NCBI RefSeq assembly: GCF_009604405.1
Contig: NZ_WEGK01000020.1
Location: 1-64,000 of the forward strand
DNA length: 64,000 nt
From: Nocardia macrotermitis
GTDB taxonomy: Bacteria > Actinomycetota > Actinomycetes > Mycobacteriales > Mycobacteriaceae
Reading direction: 5' to 3'
Shown: one piece after another, positions 7,997 to 16,015 of the stretch
Layout of the letters: the number at the start of each line of letters is the position of its first letter
Numbering within the stretch: the stretch's first letter is position 1
Notes under the pieces: model-generated
What the model was told of the DNA's origin: nothing
What the model saw: the letters and a program-made list of their open reading frames with translations, nothing else
The model's database searches: none
Translations under genes and position numbers: made by a program

Positions 7997-8416
7997 ATGA
8001 CTGAGGCAATCGATCTGGACGAGATGAACCGCAAGGTCATCGCCGAATTCCGCAGCACCGACGGAGTCACCGAGATATTCGCGGGCACGCCGATCATCCT
8101 GGTCCACCACATCGGCGCGAAATCCGGCATCGAACGCGTCGCCCCGCTCGTCTACTACGCCGAGGGCGACCGCCTGTTCATCTACGCCAGCAAGGGCGGC
8201 TCGGACGAAAACCCCGCCTGGTACCACAACCTCCTGGCCCACCCGGAAACCAAGGTCGAACTCGGCCCCGACACCTTCCCGGTCCGCGCCCAGGTGCTCA
8301 CCGGCGCCGAACGTGACGAGTTCTACCTCAAACAGGCTGCCGCCCAACCCCAATTCGCCGAATACCAGAGCAAGACCAGCCGCGTCATACCGGTCATCGA
8401 ACTCGTCCGTATCTGA
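7997..8416 (+). CDS. Nitroreductase/deazaflavin-dependent oxidoreductase (DDN family)
   Basis: 139 residues. The pattern IILVHHIGAKSGIERVAPLVYY, followed by ASKGGSDENPAWYHNLLAHPE and ending QSKTSRVIPVIELVRI, is diagnostic of the DDN family of F420H2-dependent reductases. Family members reduce nitroimidazoles, quinones or other electrophiles with cofactor F420. The ATG at 7997 is preferred to a GTG 9 bases upstream. It is divergent from the AraC gene and is probably its target. A paralog is encoded at 10609. Confidence 0.9.
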   Translation: MTEAIDLDEMNRKVIAEFRSTDGVTEIFAGTPIILVHHIGAKSGIERVAPLVYYAEGDRLFIYASKGGSDENPAWYHNLLAHPETKVELGPDTFPVRAQVLTGAERDEFYLKQAAAQPQFAEYQSKTSRVIPVIELVRI

Positions 8417-8417
8417 T

Positions 8418-8528
8418 CGGAGTTGCGACTTCCCCGGCCGCCCCTGACCATCGACGAAGCTCACCGTGCCATGCAGCTCCATCGCGAACACGGCTGTGCG
8501 AGAAAGAGAGTCGCGATGACGATGCTCG
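8418..8528 (+). pseudogene. Decayed partial copy of the 6210-6560 gene
   Basis: This stretch repeats about 110 bp from the 3' part of the gene at 6210 (6390-6500) with scattered substitutions, including the CATGCA(A/G)CTCCA(C/T)CGCGAACACG core. One C is missing from the C-run after GGCCG, which shifts the frame. No start codon or ribosome site is present. It is wedged between the DDN gene and the convergent VC0807-type gene, so I read it as a duplication remnant. Confidence 0.75.
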
Positions 8529-8536
8529 GAACGGCT

Positions 8537-9244
8537 TCAGGCGTGGGCTGCCGTGGCCTCGGCACGCGCGACCCGGGCGCGGGCCCGGCGAACCACGGCC
8601 GTGGTGACGGCGATCAGCACCGCGAAGGTGACGATCATCATGACCGTCGACAGCCACACCATGGTCGAGACGGGCAGGCGGTAGACCAGCACCACGCGCA
8701 CCGCGGCCTCGATGCACAGTCCGCCGCCCCAGACCAGGCTCAGTGCGCTGACCACGCGCCGCATCGGCGGGCTGGTGCGGTACCGCTCCCGGAACGCGGC
8801 GGCGGCCTCGCCGGACATGCCGTGTTGTGCGCTGACGTAGATCAGCGGCCTGCCGAAAGCCGTGCTGAGCAGGAAGGCCGCGCCGATCAGGGCAGTGGTG
8901 AGGGAGTCCTTGGCGATCGCGAAACGGGCGTCACCGGAGACGAACGTGAGCACCAGGCCCAGCACGAAGCTCGCCAGGATCACCGAGGCGAACGGATCGA
9001 TCCGCCGCTTGCGCACGATCTCGGCGATCACGAACACACCCGACAGCACCGTTCCGCCGGTGAGCGCAACCAGATCACTCGCCCCGGCGGCATGCAGCGC
9101 GTAGTAGGCCGCCATCGGAATACCGGCGTCGCGGAGCAGTTGGCGGGCAAGGGCTTTGCGATCCATCCCGGGTGCGGCGGTTTCGTCCTGCCCGGAACCG
9201 CTCGCCCCGGGTTTCCGAAGGTCCTGTGAATCCGCGAATGCCAT
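8537..9244 (-). CDS. VC0807-family membrane protein
   Basis: 235 residues. After a polar N-terminus of about 28 residues there are five or six membrane segments (for example VALTGGTVLSGVFVIAEIVR, FASVILASFVLGLVLTFVSG and STMVWLSTVMMIVTFAVLIA). The layout, with the GDARFAIAKDSL and GRPLIYVSAQ segments between helices, matches VC0807-family proteins, whose function is unknown. It stands alone; a perfect 11-bp stem-loop lies about 120 bp upstream of its start. Confidence 0.8.
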   Translation of the reverse strand: MAFADSQDLRKPGASGSGQDETAAPGMDRKALARQLLRDAGIPMAAYYALHAAGASDLVALTGGTVLSGVFVIAEIVRKRRIDPFASVILASFVLGLVLTFVSGDARFAIAKDSLTTALIGAAFLLSTAFGRPLIYVSAQHGMSGEAAAAFRERYRTSPPMRRVVSALSLVWGGGLCIEAAVRVVLVYRLPVSTMVWLSTVMMIVTFAVLIAVTTAVVRRARARVARAEATAAHA

Positions 9245-9999
9245 TGTGCGCGAGCCTTTCTCGATATGCTGGTTGCCGAGTCACCCCGGGGTTGCCGGGG
9301 TTCCCGTCTCGCCCTCCATATTTCGCGATCGGCCCACCGGCGCGCATCGGCCGGAGGGTGGAGCAGGGTGGAGACACTCATCTCCACCCTGACAGTCGAA
9401 CCGTCCCGAGCGCCGTATTCGTGTGTCGCGCTTTCGGCTCGGTTACCAACGTTCGCAACACTTGCTTCCGGGGCGGAGTCGGGCCAGCTGGTCATCGAAG
9501 AGGGTGTTGCGAAGAAATGCTCGGCCTGTGACGCAGCGGCCGACCGCAGAGTGCAGGTGCTTTCGGCCGCCCGTTGCTGCGCTTGCCCTCAGGACGGATG
9601 CCCCCGCGAGACGAGCGCCGCCGACTGGTGAGGTCGCCTGTTCAACTGTCGACTCATCTATTCGCAGCATTTCGTGGTCGGGGTCCGCTACCTCCGTGAC
9701 GTCCCGCAGGTGACCAGGCGGGGTAACTCGTCAACTGTCCGTCGCGAGTTGCCGACGGTTTCCATCCGTCAGGTGACCGGAAGCGGAGCGTGGTGACGTA
9801 GCGGCTCCAGGTTGCTGCCACCTCGGCGACGAGCGGGGACGCGGGGCCGATGCGGCGGGCCGGTTCGCGCATCGTCCGGGGAGATGGTTCGACGTCGCGG
9901 CCCGGAGTTCGTGGCGGCCCCAGCCGGTGCCGGGCCGCTGGTGGCATCGAGCACAGCCGCTTCGTGTCGGGGCTGAGTCGGGTTGCCGCAGCACGTTTT
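9245..9999. other. 755-bp region without a supported gene
   Basis: Between the VC0807-type gene and the MarR gene. Short open frames exist on both strands, but none has a convincing ribosome site or protein composition. The only clear structure is the stem-loop at 9364-9391. It may hold the 5' leader of the VC0807 gene and the MarR terminator. Confidence 0.5.
9364..9391. promoter_or_regulatory. Perfect 11-bp inverted repeat
   Basis: CAGGGTGGAGA and TCTCCACCCTG flank a 6-base loop (CACTCA). It lies about 120 bp upstream of the VC0807-type gene (start 9244, minus strand). No T-run follows on either side, so an operator is more likely than a terminator. Confidence 0.55.
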
Positions 10000-10503
10000 T
10001 CATCGTGGTGGCCGGCGGCCGTTGGTGAGGATCGACAGCAGCGTGCGGCGGAGCCGGTCGCGGTCGGCGTCCGGAATGTCCGTGAGCAGATCGCCGACTT
10101 CGGTGGTGAACTCGGTGTGGAACGCGTGCGCGGTCTGTCGCCCGGTGGCGGTCAGCGCGACCTGCACGGCGCGGCGATCGCCGACCACGGGCTGCCGCTG
10201 GACGAGATCGCGTTGTTCGGCGCGATCGACCAGGCCGGTCAGCGCGGCACGTTCCACCTGGAACATGTCGGCCAGGGCGGCCATCCCTTTCGGTTCGGTC
10301 AGCAGCACGCACAGCAGCCGGGACTGCATGGCCGTCAGCCCGTGCCGTTCGGCGACCGTGGTCTGCAGGTGGTTGAACATGCGGGTCACGTGCAGCAGCG
10401 AGGTCACCAGGTCCGGCGAGGAATCGGACGCGGTGAGCGGATCGAAGCCGTCGCCGCGGCACCCGGCCGCGAGGACGTCGCCGGTGTGCCCTGACTCTCC
10501 CAC
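10000..10503 (-). CDS. MarR-family transcriptional regulator
   Basis: 167 residues with a winged helix-turn-helix: LTAMQSRLLCVLL, then GMAALADMFQVERAALTGLV (recognition helix), then the wing QRQPVVGDRRAVQVALTATG. The DRRA wing motif is typical of MarR. It is divergent from the DDN-like gene at 10609; the 105-bp gap holds an AT-rich segment and the palindrome CGAATA-A-TATTCG at 10555-10567. It probably represses the two oxidoreductase genes at 10609 and 11097. The start could lie further in, since the first 25 residues are not conserved-looking. Confidence 0.9.
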   Translation of the reverse strand: MGESGHTGDVLAAGCRGDGFDPLTASDSSPDLVTSLLHVTRMFNHLQTTVAERHGLTAMQSRLLCVLLTEPKGMAALADMFQVERAALTGLVDRAEQRDLVQRQPVVGDRRAVQVALTATGRQTAHAFHTEFTTEVGDLLTDIPDADRDRLRRTLLSILTNGRRPPR

Positions 10504-10554
10504 TCCCCGATGATACCTGGGCTATATAATTAATGGCGCGTACTATCAGTGGAG

Positions 10555-10567
10555 CGAATAATATTCG
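10555..10567. promoter_or_regulatory. Candidate MarR operator
   Basis: CGAATA-A-TATTCG is a perfect 6-bp inverted repeat in the divergent MarR/DDN gap, next to the AT-rich stretch TATATAATTAAT at 10523-10534. Its position fits autoregulation and control of the plus-strand oxidoreductases. Confidence 0.45.
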
Positions 10568-10608
10568 AAGGGCGGTACTGCCCGCTTCCGGCTGTGAAAG
10601 GTGACTTG

Positions 10609-11061
10609 ATGAGCTTCGATACCCGCGCGGGAACTCGTGGTGGGCGCCAGCCCGCCGGCGTGCTGGCCCGGCTGCTGAATACGGTGATGGCCCGGCGTAT
10701 CCGCCGCAGTGGCGGCGTCGGCGGGATGAAAGCGCTGGTGCTGACAACCGTGGGGCGCAAGACCGGCCAGGAGCGCGCCACCCCGGTCAACTGGTTCCCC
10801 GGCCCGGACGGCAGCTGGCTGATCGTGGCCTCCGCCGCCGGTGCCTCCGGCAATCCCGGCTGGTACTACAACCTCGGCGCTCATCCCGACAAGGTCCGCA
10901 TCGATATCGACGGCCGCAGCGTCGCCGTCGCCGCCGAACAACTGCGGGGCGGCGAACGGGCGCAGGCGTGGAAACAGATCGCCGAGAGCGCACCACGTTT
11001 CGCCGGTTACCAGACCAAGACCGACCGCGAACTACCCGTCATCCGTCTCACCGCCCGCTGA
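10609..11061 (+). CDS. Deazaflavin-dependent nitroreductase-like protein (DDN family), second copy
   Basis: 150 residues from ATG 10609 (MSFDTRAG); an in-frame upstream ATG at 10549 lacks a ribosome site. DDN-family motifs are clear: LTTVGRKTGQERATPVNWFP, AGASGNPGWYYNLGAHPDKV and a C-terminal TKTDRELPVIRL. It probably reduces a small electrophile using F420H2. A 35-bp gap separates it from a PPOX-class enzyme, with which it likely forms an operon under the divergent MarR regulator. Confidence 0.9.
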   Translation: MSFDTRAGTRGGRQPAGVLARLLNTVMARRIRRSGGVGGMKALVLTTVGRKTGQERATPVNWFPGPDGSWLIVASAAGASGNPGWYYNLGAHPDKVRIDIDGRSVAVAAEQLRGGERAQAWKQIAESAPRFAGYQTKTDRELPVIRLTAR

Positions 11062-11096
11062 CCCACCCACCACAGCCGATCCACTCCGAGAGGACC

Positions 11097-11531
11097 ATGA
11101 TGACCTTCACCGATACCGAATTGAGCTACATGGCAGGGCAGCGGCTCGGCCGGCTCGCCACCGCTCAGCCCGACGGCACGCTGCAAGTCAGTCCCGTCGG
11201 ATTCCGCTACAACGACCGCACCCGCACGATCGACATCGCCGGGCACAACATGGCCGCGAGCCGCAAATTCCGCAATGTCGCCGACAACGGCCGAGTGGCC
11301 TTCGTGATCGACGACGTCGCCTCCGTCGACCCGTGGCAGCCCCGATTCCTGGAAATCCGCGGGCACGCCGAAGCCATCGCCGAGCCCGCCGATTCCGCCT
11401 ACGCGGACGCCGCCCCGCCCGGGTTCGACGGTGCGATCATCCGCATCCATCCCGAACGGCTGATCAGCTTCGGCGTCAACAACCCGCCCGACATGGGACA
11501 ACGCGCGATCAGTACCCGCAACGTCGACTGA
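11097..11531 (+). CDS. PPOX-class F420-dependent oxidoreductase
   Basis: 144 residues; tandem ATGs at 11097 and 11100 follow GAGAGGACC. The flavin/deazaflavin split-barrel pattern is present: YMAGQRLGRLATAQPDGTLQ, SPVGFRYN and an N-terminal Leu-rich helix. It also has IRIHPERLISFGVNN near the end, usual for the Rv1155/Rv2607-like PPOX families. Likely cofactor is F420 or FMN; the substrate is unknown. It is the second gene of the MarR-controlled pair. Confidence 0.88.
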   Translation: MMTFTDTELSYMAGQRLGRLATAQPDGTLQVSPVGFRYNDRTRTIDIAGHNMAASRKFRNVADNGRVAFVIDDVASVDPWQPRFLEIRGHAEAIAEPADSAYADAAPPGFDGAIIRIHPERLISFGVNNPPDMGQRAISTRNVD

Positions 11532-11560
11532 GACGACACCCTGCGGCTGATCGGTCGGCA

Positions 11561-12130
11561 TCACTCCCCGACGCTGCGCAGTCCGCGATCGATGAAGCCG
11601 ATCATCCACTCGTAGCTGTCCTGCGGGTCGCCGGTCCAGTGGAAGCCGCCGGAGGCTTGCAGGACGGCGAAGCCGTGGAAGGCGCAGCGCAGGGTGCGCA
11701 CGGCGTGGTCCATATCGGCCTCGGGGATGCCGTAGCCGCGCAGGACCGCCGCGATCGAATCGATAACGCGCCCACTGGATTCCAGGAGGGGATCGTCGGG
11801 GCCGGTGAAGCCCGAGGCGTTGATCGCGGTGTAGCGGCCGGGGTGCGCGGCCACGTAATCGCCGAAGGCGTGGGCGAAGGCGCGCAGGGCGTCGGTGCCG
11901 GAGTGGCCGTGCATGGCGTCGCGGATGAGGGTGTCGGCCTGGTTCATGGCCAGGGCCGCGATGTCGTGCTGGAGTTCGGCCAGGTTGGTGATGTGTTTGT
12001 AGAGGGAAGGCGTTCGCACGCCGAGCTTTTCGGCGAGCAGGCCCATGCTGAGGTTGGCGAAACCGATCTCGTCGGCCAGTTCCGCGCCCGCCCGCACCAC
12101 CTCGGCGCGGCTGAGTCCGGCCCTAGGCAT
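11561..12130 (-). CDS. TetR/AcrR-family regulator
   Basis: 189 residues from ATG 12130 (five residues more from 12145). The N-terminal DNA-binding domain is clear: GLSRAEVVRAGAELADEIGF, then LLAEKLGVRTPSLYKHI. The C-terminal half, with HPGRYTAIN and FRCAFHGF-type helices (here RTLRCAFHGFAVLQASGGF), matches the WHG/TetR_C_33 group. It overlaps the 3' end of the upstream hydrolase gene by 8 bp, so both are on one transcript. The inverted repeats upstream of the hydrolase are its likely operator. Confidence 0.9.
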   Translation of the reverse strand: MPRAGLSRAEVVRAGAELADEIGFANLSMGLLAEKLGVRTPSLYKHITNLAELQHDIAALAMNQADTLIRDAMHGHSGTDALRAFAHAFGDYVAAHPGRYTAINASGFTGPDDPLLESSGRVIDSIAAVLRGYGIPEADMDHAVRTLRCAFHGFAVLQASGGFHWTGDPQDSYEWMIGFIDRGLRSVGE

Positions 12131-12974
12131 GCTGTTGTCCGGCAAGGAATTTCACGGTCAGCTCGGCGACCCGGTCGGCGGCGTCGGCGTGCGGGTAGTG
12201 GCCCGAGCCCGGGATCAGCTCGACCCGGCCCAGTCCGGCGGGCATGAGGGCGACGACCGCGTCGGCCTCGGCCTTCGGATCGGCCCAGTCCGGATCCTCG
12301 GTGCCCATCACGATCAGCGCGGGGCAGGAGATGTTCGGCAGCTGCGTGTGCGCGTCGGCGGGGGTGGACTTGCCGGTCTTCAGGAAGTCCGCGAAACGCC
12401 CGGGCTCACGGAGTTTCGCCGCGAGGGCGGCCATGGCCTCGGCGTGGTCGGCGGGCTTGGTCGGGTAAGCGACGTCGAGGTAGCTCATCCACGCGCCGAG
12501 GCTCTTGAACGCCTGCGTGCCGATCAGCCGCAGCGCGCCGCGACGGTAGCGCCCGACGGTGAACAGCGCGCCCATCGCGACGGTCTGATTCTTGGTGAAA
12601 GGGCCGAGTTCGATTACGGCACTGACCAATTCGGGTTCCTGGGCCGCGGCGATGGTGGCCGCGCCGCCGGAGAGCGAGTGACCGATGATGACCGCGGGAC
12701 CGCTCAGGTGCCGGATCAGGGCGAGTAGATCGCCCGCGACGTCGGTGCGGGAGATGGCCTCGCTGCCGTCGTGCGAGGTCCAGTTCATGCTGGATTCGCC
12801 GTGGCCGCGCATATCGGCGTTCGCGACGCGGTATCCGGCGTCGACCAGCAGGGGGGCCAGGTGGCGGAAGGCGTTGCGGTGATCGCCCATGCCGTGGGAC
12901 AGCACGATCAGCGGGCCGTCGCCGGTCACGTCGTAGGCGATCTGGCCGTTGCCGATGGTCAGGAACTCGGTCAT
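12123..12974 (-). CDS. Alpha/beta hydrolase
   Basis: 283 residues with the standard alpha/beta hydrolase fold. It has LIVLSHGMGDHR for the oxyanion region and VIIGHSLSGGAA with the nucleophile Ser in GHSLSG. The acid is probably the Asp in VMGTEDPDWADP, and the catalytic His is in IPGSGHYPHAD. It is co-transcribed with the TetR gene that overlaps its end. The regulated pair suggests detoxification or degradation of an ester or epoxide, but the substrate cannot be told from sequence. Confidence 0.9.
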   Translation of the reverse strand: MTEFLTIGNGQIAYDVTGDGPLIVLSHGMGDHRNAFRHLAPLLVDAGYRVANADMRGHGESSMNWTSHDGSEAISRTDVAGDLLALIRHLSGPAVIIGHSLSGGAATIAAAQEPELVSAVIELGPFTKNQTVAMGALFTVGRYRRGALRLIGTQAFKSLGAWMSYLDVAYPTKPADHAEAMAALAAKLREPGRFADFLKTGKSTPADAHTQLPNISCPALIVMGTEDPDWADPKAEADAVVALMPAGLGRVELIPGSGHYPHADAADRVAELTVKFLAGQQHA

Positions 12975-13379
12975 GTCAACTCCCGGGGAGCTAGTAGCTA
13001 AAGCTGATAGCCATAAAGCTAATCCGATTAGCCATTAATGTCAACCCCTGCCGCCAACCTGCGTTGCGCTGCTGCCGGCGTGCTGCGCCCCTTGGCCTGT
13101 GTCTACTGCGAACCTTGCCGCTGACCTGCTGCGACCTTGCCGCTGGCGCGCCGTCACTCCTGCCGTTGGCGTGCTGCGGCCTCGCTGCTGATCCGCTGCG
13201 ACCGCTGGTCTGTACCTGTTGCGAATTCTGCCGCCGACCTGTTGGGATCTGCCGCGCTCGAATCAGGTTGATCGGAGAGGTTTCCGCGCGACGTGCGCAG
13301 GTGGATGATGGCTGCCGTGCCAGAGGATCCCCGCCTGTTGCGTCCGTCCGTGCCGGGGATCCGGCTAATGTCTCGGACT
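12975..13379. other. Intergenic region with a degenerate short repeat
   Basis: Besides the operator, about 13050-13250 holds many imperfect copies of a roughly 20-base motif of the form CTGCCGCTGACCTGCTGCGA. Open frames here are repeat by-products. The promoter of the ABC transporter operon must lie between this repeat and 13380. Confidence 0.5.
12997..13037. promoter_or_regulatory. Candidate TetR operator
   Basis: GCTAAT-CCG-ATTAGC (13018-13032) is a perfect 6-bp inverted repeat. Related half-sites (TAGCTAAAGCTGATAGCC) lie just beside it. The cluster is 20-60 bp upstream of the hydrolase ATG, where a TetR-type repressor would block transcription. Confidence 0.6.
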
Positions 13380-15167
13380 ATGGTCCGTATACCTCGTTCG
13401 ATGGTTCGTGCGCTGGTCACGGTGTTGTCCCTGGTCGCCGTGCTGGTCGTGGCCGGTTGCGGTTCGAACGGGGGCAATTCGTCGGCCGGTCGCGATCTGT
13501 GCTCACCGCCCGGGGAGGCGTCGGCCGCGGCCGCGCCCACGAATCTGGCGGCGGGGGCGTCGGCGGGCGCGGATCGGTTCACCACGCAGACCGTCGAAAC
13601 GTTGGATCGGATCGATGTGAGCAAGCTCGGGCTGCTGTCGCCGGGCGTGCTGAGTGTGGGGACGTTGTCCGACGCGCCGCCGAGCATCTGCGTGGACTCC
13701 AAGGGGCAGTTCACCGGATTCGACAACGAGCTGTTGCAGGCGATCGGTGCGAAACTCGGTCTGCGCGTGCAGTTCTCGGGGACGGAGTTCTCCGGTCTGC
13801 TGGCGCAGGTGGCGAATCGGCGGTTCGACGTCGGGTCGTCGAGCATCACCACCACCGATCTGCGACGTCGGCTGGTCGACTTCACCAACGGTTACGACTT
13901 CGGGTACTTCTCGCTCGTGGTGCCGAACGGCAGTGCGATACACGGCTTCTCGGATCTGCGGCAGGGGTTGCGGATCGGCGTCGTGCAGGGCACGGTGCAG
14001 GACGAGTACGTCGTCAACACGCTGCACCTGGACCCGGTGAAATTCCCGGACTACAACACCGCCTACGCGAACCTGAAAACCGGGCAGATCGATGCCTGGG
14101 TGGCCCCCTCGGCGCAGGCCACCGGCGCGGTCAAACCCGGGGACGCGACCTCGATCGTGCAGAACACGTTCAGCCTGGACAATTTCACGGCATGGGCTGT
14201 GCGGCAAGGGAATCAGCCGCTGATCGACGCGCTGAACGCCGGTCTGGACGCGGTGATCGCGGACGGCACCTACGCCAAGTTGTACGCCAACTGGGAGCCG
14301 CGACCGTTCCCGCCGGGGTGGAAGCCGGGGTCCAAGGCCGCTGTCACGCCGCAGCTGCCGGATTTCGCGAAAATCGCTGCCGAACACCATAGTTCGAATA
14401 CCGCGCAGGCCGCACCCAAGTCCACGCTGGCGCAGTTGGGCGATACATTCTTCAACTGGTCGCTGTATCGCAAGGCATTTCCCGACCTGTTCAAGACCGG
14501 TCTGCCCAACACGCTGATCCTGGCACTGGTTTCGGGTGTTCTCGGCTCTGTGATCGGTATGTTACTGGCGGTGGCGGGTATCTCCCGGACGCGCTGGCTA
14601 CGTTGGCCCGCAAGGGTTTACACCGATATCTTCCGTGGACTGCCCGCCGTGGTGATCATCCTGATCATCGGTCTCGGTATCGGACCGGTGGTGAAGAACC
14701 TGACCGGCGGCAATCCGTACTGGCTCGGCGCGGTCGCGTTGGCGCTGCTGGCCTCGGCGTATATCGGGGAGATCTTCCGGTCGGGTATCCAGTCCGTGGA
14801 GGCCGGGCAGTTGGAGGCCGCGCGCGCGATCGGATTCGGGTACCGGCAGTCGATGACGCTGGTGGTGATTCCGCAGGGTGTGCGAAGAGTGTTGCCCGCG
14901 TTGATGAACCAGTTCATCGCATTGATCAAGGATTCCTCGCTGATCTACTTCCTCGGGTTGTTGTCCACGCAGCGCGAACTGTTCGCCGTGGGGCGGGATC
15001 TCAACGCGCAGACCGGAAATCTCTCACCGCTGGTCGCCGCGGGCCTGGTGTATCTGCTGCTGACCATTCCGTTGACGCATCTGGTCAACTACATCGACCG
15101 TCGGCTGCGCACCGGGCGGGCGGAGAAGGCTGTCGAACCCGTCGCCGAGAGTCTGGCCGTGGAATGA
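13380..15167 (+). CDS. Fused amino-acid ABC transporter binding lipoprotein-permease
   Basis: About 595 residues from ATG 13380. A signal peptide ends in the lipobox VVAGC. Residues about 70-310 form a family-3 solute-binding domain (GFDNELLQAIGAKLGLRVQF, SSITTTDLRRRLVDF). This is followed by a permease with membrane helices and the EAA loop EAARAIGFGYRQ. Binding protein and permease are normally separate; fused forms are known in GlnP-type importers. The ATPase gene begins about 45 bp downstream. The pair should import a polar amino acid or glutamine-like substrate. Confidence 0.9.
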   Translation: MVRIPRSMVRALVTVLSLVAVLVVAGCGSNGGNSSAGRDLCSPPGEASAAAAPTNLAAGASAGADRFTTQTVETLDRIDVSKLGLLSPGVLSVGTLSDAPPSICVDSKGQFTGFDNELLQAIGAKLGLRVQFSGTEFSGLLAQVANRRFDVGSSSITTTDLRRRLVDFTNGYDFGYFSLVVPNGSAIHGFSDLRQGLRIGVVQGTVQDEYVVNTLHLDPVKFPDYNTAYANLKTGQIDAWVAPSAQATGAVKPGDATSIVQNTFSLDNFTAWAVRQGNQPLIDALNAGLDAVIADGTYAKLYANWEPRPFPPGWKPGSKAAVTPQLPDFAKIAAEHHSSNTAQAAPKSTLAQLGDTFFNWSLYRKAFPDLFKTGLPNTLILALVSGVLGSVIGMLLAVAGISRTRWLRWPARVYTDIFRGLPAVVIILIIGLGIGPVVKNLTGGNPYWLGAVALALLASAYIGEIFRSGIQSVEAGQLEAARAIGFGYRQSMTLVVIPQGVRRVLPALMNQFIALIKDSSLIYFLGLLSTQRELFAVGRDLNAQTGNLSPLVAAGLVYLLLTIPLTHLVNYIDRRLRTGRAEKAVEPVAESLAVE

Positions 15168-15213
15168 GGATGTGCCGACCACGAGACGTGTACGCGGGGA
15201 AGAAGGTGCAGGC

Positions 15214-16014
15214 ATGCGTGACGAGAAGGGAAAAGGCTTGAGCAACAACGAAACCGATGGCCGACCGGGTGCCGCGACCGGCACCCGGACCAGCAGCTCG
15301 CTCACCGGCGCCGACCTGCACCTGACACTCGGCGGCAACCCCGTGCTGCGCGGCGTCGACATCCACGTCGACGCGGGCCGGACCACCACCGTCATCGGCC
15401 CCTCGGGCTCGGGCAAATCCACCCTGCTGCGCGTGCTGAACCGCCTGCACGAACCGGATTCCGGCGATGTGCTGATCGACGGCGTCTCGGTGCTGGGCGA
15501 GGATCCGGACCGGCTGCGTCAGCGCATCGGCATGGTGTTCCAGCACTTCAACCTGTTCCCGCACATGAGCGTGCTGGACAATATCGCGCTGGGCCCGCGC
15601 AAACTGCGCGGACTGTCCCGCGACGCGGCCCGCGCCGTCGCACTCGAACAACTCGAGACCGTTGGCCTGGCCGCCCGCGCCGACACCCGCCCCGCGAATC
15701 TCTCGGGCGGACAACAACAACGAGTCGCCATCGCCCGCGCCCTGGCGATGAAGCCCGAACTCATGCTCTTCGACGAAGCCACCTCGGCCCTGGACCCCGA
15801 ACTGGTCAAGGGCGTGCTGGCCCTCATGACCGACCTGGCCTCGGGCGGTATGACCATGATCGTCGTCACTCACGAAATGGGTTTCGCCCGTTCGGTTTCC
15901 GACAGTGTCATGTTCATGGACCAGGGCAAACTCGTCGAATCAGGTTCTCCCGAAAAGATTTTCGACGACGCGCAAACCCCGCGTCTGCGGCAGTTTCTGT
16001 CTCAGGTCCTGTAG
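15214..16014 (+). CDS. Amino-acid ABC transporter ATP-binding protein
   Basis: 266 residues if started at ATG 15214; a TTG at 15238 and a GTG at 15172 are alternatives. All ATPase motifs are present: Walker A GPSGSGKST, signature LSGGQQQRV, Walker B LMLFDEAT and the switch His in VVTHEMGF. The sequence fits the GlnQ/polar amino-acid group. It partners the fused binding protein-permease upstream. Its stop is 1 bp from the stop of the convergent muramidase gene. Confidence 0.93.
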   Translation: MRDEKGKGLSNNETDGRPGAATGTRTSSSLTGADLHLTLGGNPVLRGVDIHVDAGRTTTVIGPSGSGKSTLLRVLNRLHEPDSGDVLIDGVSVLGEDPDRLRQRIGMVFQHFNLFPHMSVLDNIALGPRKLRGLSRDAARAVALEQLETVGLAARADTRPANLSGGQQQRVAIARALAMKPELMLFDEATSALDPELVKGVLALMTDLASGGMTMIVVTHEMGFARSVSDSVMFMDQGKLVESGSPEKIFDDAQTPRLRQFLSQVL

Positions 16015-16015
16015 C

